DNA from: Kapaibacterium sp038202665
GTDB lineage: Bacteria; Bacteroidota; Ignavibacteria; Kapaibacteriales; Kapaibacteriaceae
NCBI GenBank assembly: GCA_038202665.1
Contig: JBBRES010000087.1
Location: 1 to 10,310, forward strand
Length of the DNA stretch: 10,310 bases
Direction of reading: 5' to 3'
In this document: positions 7,361 to 10,310 of the stretch, piece by piece
How the letters are laid out: the number at the start of each line of letters is the position of its first letter
Position numbering within the stretch: position 1 is the first letter of the stretch
Notes under the pieces: generated by a model
The model's input: only the letters and a program-made list of their open reading frames with translations
Database searches by the model: none
Told to the model about the DNA's origin: nothing
Position numbers and translations under genes: made by a program

Positions 7361-9196
7361 TCACTCCACGGTTACGCTCTTCGCGAGGTTGCGTGGCATA
7401 TCCACGTTGCAACCACGCTCCACAGCGATGTAGTATGCGAGGAGCTGCAGTGGTATCGAGGTGAGGACGGGCGTGAGGAGTGGCAACGTTTCCGGAATGC
7501 GGATTACGTGGTTGGCAACCTCATCAATAAACGTATCAGCTTCGCTTGCAATAGCGATAACGGTGCCGTTGCGTGCGCGAACTTCCTGGATGTTCGAAAT
7601 CACTTTGTCGTAAATCTCATCCTTTGGTGCAATGAAGACCACGGGCATGTTCTCGTCGATCAACGCAATCGGTCCGTGCTTCATCTCCGCAGCAGGATAG
7701 CCCTCTGCATGGATGTAAGAAATTTCTTTGAGCTTTAATGCACCTTCAAGGGCTGCAGGGAAGTTCACGCCACGCCCCAAGTACAGAAAGTTCGTAGCCT
7801 TTGCATACGAAAGTGCGATGGCTTGCACGGCCGGCGCTTGTTCTAAACACCGATGAATCAGGGATGGTAAGGCGGCAAGGCCTTCGGCGATTTCTCGGCC
7901 CGCTTGTGCGTCGAGATCTCGAAGCCGACCCATATACAGAGCGAATTGTGTGAGGACGCAGAGTTGCGACGTGAAGGCCTTTGTCGACGCAACACCGATC
8001 TCGGGTCCTGCGTGTAAATACACTCCAGCATCGGTCTCTCGCGCAATCGTACTACCAACAACATTTACAAATCCGATAACCGTTGCGCCTTTGCGCTTGG
8101 CCTCGCGAATGGCGGCCAACGTGTCTGCTGTTTCTCCACTCTGCGAGATCGCAATGACGATATCATCCGAATAGATGATCGGATCTCGATAACGAAACTC
8201 ACTCGCATACTCCACTTCAACAGGAATCTTGGCGAGCTGCTCGATGATGTACTCACCAGCCAATCCGGCATGCCAACTCGTTCCACATGCCGTGATGATG
8301 ATCCGACGAGCTTGCTTCAGTTTGTCAGCAACGGCCTGCAAACCGCCAAGTCGCACATTGCCCTCTTCAATGAGGAGTCTGCCTCGGAAGCCATCATGAA
8401 ATGTGTTGGGTTGCTCGTAGATCTCTTTGAGCATAAAGTGATCGAAGCCACCCTTTTCAATGGCGTCGAGCTCGAACTCTATTTGCTCTACAACACTGTG
8501 CGTTTCTTCGTTGTGGATGGTCTTGGTATGGAATCCATTGTTGCGCGTTACGATGGCCATCTCGTTCTCGTGCAGGTAGACCACTTGTCGGGTATGCGAG
8601 ATGACGGCCGACGCATCACTAGCGATCACGAATTCGTTTTGTCCGACGCCAAGTAGGAGTGGACTTCCTCTACGAGCAGCAATCAGCGTATCCGGATCGT
8701 GCGCGCTCATCACCACAACACCAAACGTCCCTTCAACTTCAGAGAGGGCCGTACGAACGGCCAATTCGAAGTCGTGCAGTTGATCGTAAAGCATGCCGAT
8801 GAACACGGCAAGAACTTCGGAATCCGTATCACTCACGAAGCCATATCCGGCGTTCGAGAGTTTCTTCTTGATTGTCAGATAGTTTTCAATGATGCCGTTG
8901 TGCACCAAAGCGATCGAGCCAGAGGCATCGGTATGCGGGTGGGCATTCACATCGTTCGGCACACCATGTGTAGCCCAACGTGTATGGCCTATGCCAAGCG
9001 TTCCGGTCATCGCAGAAAGATTGACGGCGCGTTCCATTTCCGCTACCTTACCCGCCTTCTTGCCAATAACTAATGAACCGTCTTGTAACACGCAGATACC
9101 AGCAGAATCATAACCGCGGTATTCCATGCGCTTAAGACCGCTCATACAGATGGGAGCGGCCTGTTGAGGACCGATATAGCCAACAATTCCACACAT
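7361..9196 (-). CDS. glmS: Glutamine--fructose-6-phosphate aminotransferase (isomerizing), glucosamine-6-phosphate synthase
   Basis: Makes glucosamine-6-phosphate from fructose-6-phosphate and glutamine, the entry to UDP-GlcNAc for peptidoglycan and lipid A; cytosolic, usually a dimer. 611 residues, full family length. The glutaminase domain (2-240) starts MCGIVGYIG with the nucleophile Cys2 and has HTRWATHG (71-78), HPHTD (86-90), NGIIENY (100-106) and DTDSE (123-127). Two SIS domains follow: GTSWHA (305-310), SQSGETADT (351-359) and STKAFTSQ (404-411); then EGALKLKEISYIHAEGY (484-500) and KHGP (506-509). The C-terminus ends RNLAKSVTVE, with Lys606 at the place of E. coli Schiff-base Lys603, Glu491 for Glu488 and His507 for His504. 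The ATG at 9196 is chosen over the GTG at 9202 because Met removal must expose Cys as the N-terminus. It follows the LptD-like gene by 39 nt. That gap is too short for a glmS ribozyme, and none is seen. Confidence 0.98.
   Translation of the reverse strand: MCGIVGYIGPQQAAPICMSGLKRMEYRGYDSAGICVLQDGSLVIGKKAGKVAEMERAVNLSAMTGTLGIGHTRWATHGVPNDVNAHPHTDASGSIALVHNGIIENYLTIKKKLSNAGYGFVSDTDSEVLAVFIGMLYDQLHDFELAVRTALSEVEGTFGVVVMSAHDPDTLIAARRGSPLLLGVGQNEFVIASDASAVISHTRQVVYLHENEMAIVTRNNGFHTKTIHNEETHSVVEQIEFELDAIEKGGFDHFMLKEIYEQPNTFHDGFRGRLLIEEGNVRLGGLQAVADKLKQARRIIITACGTSWHAGLAGEYIIEQLAKIPVEVEYASEFRYRDPIIYSDDIVIAISQSGETADTLAAIREAKRKGATVIGFVNVVGSTIARETDAGVYLHAGPEIGVASTKAFTSQLCVLTQFALYMGRLRDLDAQAGREIAEGLAALPSLIHRCLEQAPAVQAIALSYAKATNFLYLGRGVNFPAALEGALKLKEISYIHAEGYPAAEMKHGPIALIDENMPVVFIAPKDEIYDKVISNIQEVRARNGTVIAIASEADTFIDEVANHVIRIPETLPLLTPVLTSIPLQLLAYYIAVERGCNVDMPRNLAKSVTVE
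7364..7367 (-). promoter_or_regulatory. Ribosome binding site of meaB
   Basis: GGAG with an 8 nt spacer before the ATG at 7355. It lies in the last codons of glmS, so meaB translation probably follows termination of glmS. It decides the start against the in-frame upstream alternative at 7412. Confidence 0.55.
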
Positions 9197-9201
9197 GGGC
9201 A

Positions 9202-9209
9202 CAAAACTA
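9202..9209 (-). promoter_or_regulatory. Possible -7 element (TAGTTTTG) right before glmS
   Basis: The 39 nt gap between the LptD-like gene and glmS contains TAGTTTTG, which fits the Bacteroidota TAnnTTTG element. No TTG is present 19-20 nt upstream of it, and transcription from it would start almost at the glmS ATG, giving a leaderless or near-leaderless message. It may be a chance match. glmS has no Shine-Dalgarno site here. Confidence 0.2.
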
Positions 9210-9235
9210 CAACAAAGGGTGATGGAGATTCCCGA

Positions 9236-10310
9236 TCATCTATAGATGGGGACGTTCTGTTTCGTGATTTGAAGGTCTCTCAGCATGTCGCCGTCTGCAC
9301 TAAACCGAAGGAAGAATCCACGATTTGCACCGGTGGGAACCCAGTTCAAGGCGAGAATCCAGCAATGCAGTTTCTTAGAAATGTCAATCACTGGAGTGTT
9401 CACGGTGCCCGTGATCAAGTCGATCGATGCGCGACCGGACACCCTCAACGTTTGAGTAAGACTGATATTGGCGCTCATGGAGATCAGCAAAGACTGCAAC
9501 GAAACATCGGGATTCACGCGAGATAGATTATAGCTGAGGTTGACGTCTGCATCCCAAGGAATGATCACCGGCGAATATCCAGGGGTTCGATCTGCATAGA
9601 TATCAAGTTCTTGTTCGACGTAGTTCAATCGACGCTCAAATCGCGCGCTAAGGTCCGAATGCGCCGAGTCTTTCTTCGATGTATCCGCTGACGTCGTGCG
9701 TTGATCAAATGACACGCCCGAAGAATAGAATCTGGTGCCCAGCTGAAAACTCACGGACTTCAACCGAAGGAGGCCTTGTCCATTTGCGAGAAGTGTTTGT
9801 CCAACATCGCGCCATTCGTTTCTACCAGTTGCGGCATTTGCAACCTGCGCCTGATCATAGATGCTACCGGAGAAACTGCTCGAAAATGAGACGATATCGA
9901 GAAGGGGAGTGCGGACGTTGAAGAAGATGTCGCTCATCCGCAAGGAGTCGGCCACCATGTTATACGAGCCGCTGGCCGAGAAGGTGAGCACTTCGAGTCG
10001 CTTCGCTGGAGTCGAATCTGTTCCGGCACCTTTCACTTCAAACCGATTCAATAGATTCATCGAAAGATTGAGCTGACGTCTTGAGGACGTGATCGACGAT
10101 AGCGCACTGTTCGAATAGTAGTTGTAAACCACTTCTTTGTTGGTGATGGGCGAGGTGTACCGGCCATAAAATCCATCACTCGACCCCGACTGATCGGGCA
10201 CGAACGTTAACCCGATGGATGGTTGCAGTGTATGTCGAAAAGCTTCAATGCCGAAAAGTCTTGGATGTCCGGTCGCATACAGAAACGTACTAGCACTCAT
10301 GCCCACAGAA
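9236..10310 (-). CDS. lptD: LPS-assembly protein LptD-like outer-membrane beta-barrel, C-terminal part, runs off the right edge
   Basis: The frame is open from base 10310 to the TGA at 9236-9238, giving about 358 codons of a longer gene; its start and N-terminal domain are outside the window. The sequence shows alternating polar and hydrophobic strands rich in Ser, Tyr and Phe, as in a beta-barrel. Local matches to the Bacteroidota LptD-like family from memory are FGIEAFRHTLQPSIGLTF near the right edge, NMVADSLRMSDIFFNVRT in the middle, and the end ISKKLHCWILALNWVPTG then LRDLQITK. The HCW segment followed by two closing strands is typical of this family. LptD inserts lipopolysaccharide into the outer leaflet with LptE, fed by the LptA bridge. 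It lies 39 nt before glmS on the same strand. LptD is the best call, but another large barrel of the same superfamily cannot be excluded without the N-terminal OstA domain. Confidence 0.75.
   Translation of the reverse strand, partial: SVGMSASTFLYATGHPRLFGIEAFRHTLQPSIGLTFVPDQSGSSDGFYGRYTSPITNKEVVYNYYSNSALSSITSSRRQLNLSMNLLNRFEVKGAGTDSTPAKRLEVLTFSASGSYNMVADSLRMSDIFFNVRTPLLDIVSFSSSFSGSIYDQAQVANAATGRNEWRDVGQTLLANGQGLLRLKSVSFQLGTRFYSSGVSFDQRTTSADTSKKDSAHSDLSARFERRLNYVEQELDIYADRTPGYSPVIIPWDADVNLSYNLSRVNPDVSLQSLLISMSANISLTQTLRVSGRASIDLITGTVNTPVIDISKKLHCWILALNWVPTGANRGFFLRFSADGDMLRDLQITKQNVPIYR

Larger units (their letters stand above)
1610..10310 (-). other. Probable single transcription unit: lptD-like, glmS, meaB, M24 peptidase, TPR protein, M3 peptidase
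   Basis: Six same-strand genes are spaced 39, 5, -4, -4 and 42 nt apart. The two -4 junctions are ATGA stop/start overlaps. No intrinsic terminator is visible in any gap. The promoter, if there is a single one, lies beyond the right edge. The 39 and 42 nt gaps are the only internal places where a promoter could sit outside coding sequence. Co-transcription is inferred from spacing only. Confidence 0.55.

Noticed and set aside
9197..9235. glmS ribozyme/riboswitch upstream of glmS
   Set aside because: The upstream gap is only 39 nt, too short for the ribozyme, and that element is largely a Gram-positive feature.
1..10310. CRISPR arrays, insertion sequences, tRNA or rRNA genes, defence or toxin-antitoxin genes
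   Set aside because: I saw no regular direct repeats, transposase motifs, tRNA-like stretches or defence-type domains. Coding density leaves only four short gaps (109, 42, 5 and 39 nt).

Overview
This window looks like a chromosomal piece from a Gram-negative bacterium of the Bacteroidota/Chlorobiota (FCB) group; a Kapabacteria-like lineage is possible but cannot be fixed from this sequence alone. Three things point there: an LptD-type outer-membrane protein whose C-terminus has the Bacteroidota form, a secreted N-terminal domain typical of Bacteroidota type IX-secreted proteins, and a well-formed Bacteroidota-type promoter (TTG, 20 nt, TAnnTTTG). Base composition is even (about half G+C by eye), and nothing suggests recent transfer.

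All seven genes are on the minus strand, so transcription runs from the right edge to the left. From right to left: the 3' part of an LptD-like LPS-assembly protein (off the right edge); glmS, glucosamine-6-phosphate synthase; a MeaB/ArgK-type P-loop GTPase; an M24 (Xaa-Pro peptidase-like) metallopeptidase; a secreted TPR-repeat protein; an M3-family oligoendopeptidase; and the first 500 codons of a large secreted Ig-like-domain protein that runs off the left edge. The last has no in-frame stop in the window.

The first six genes are packed like one operon. Gaps are 39 nt (lptD-glmS) and 5 nt (glmS-meaB), then there are two four-base ATGA overlaps (meaB-M24 and M24-TPR) and a 42 nt gap (TPR-M3). 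The secreted protein after it has its own 109 nt leader with a promoter. Three obvious long-ORF starts are wrong and have been corrected: glmS must start at the ATG that places Cys second, meaB starts after the glmS stop behind a GGAG site, and the M24 peptidase starts at the ATGA overlap rather than 101 codons earlier inside meaB.

Functionally, LptD and GlmS both serve the envelope (LPS export, and hexosamine supply for lipid A and peptidoglycan). The two peptidases and the TPR protein fit general peptide turnover and envelope scaffolding. I saw no mobile element, CRISPR array, RNA gene, defence locus or new multi-gene system. This is mostly an ordinary housekeeping region, and the observations in the findings are modest.
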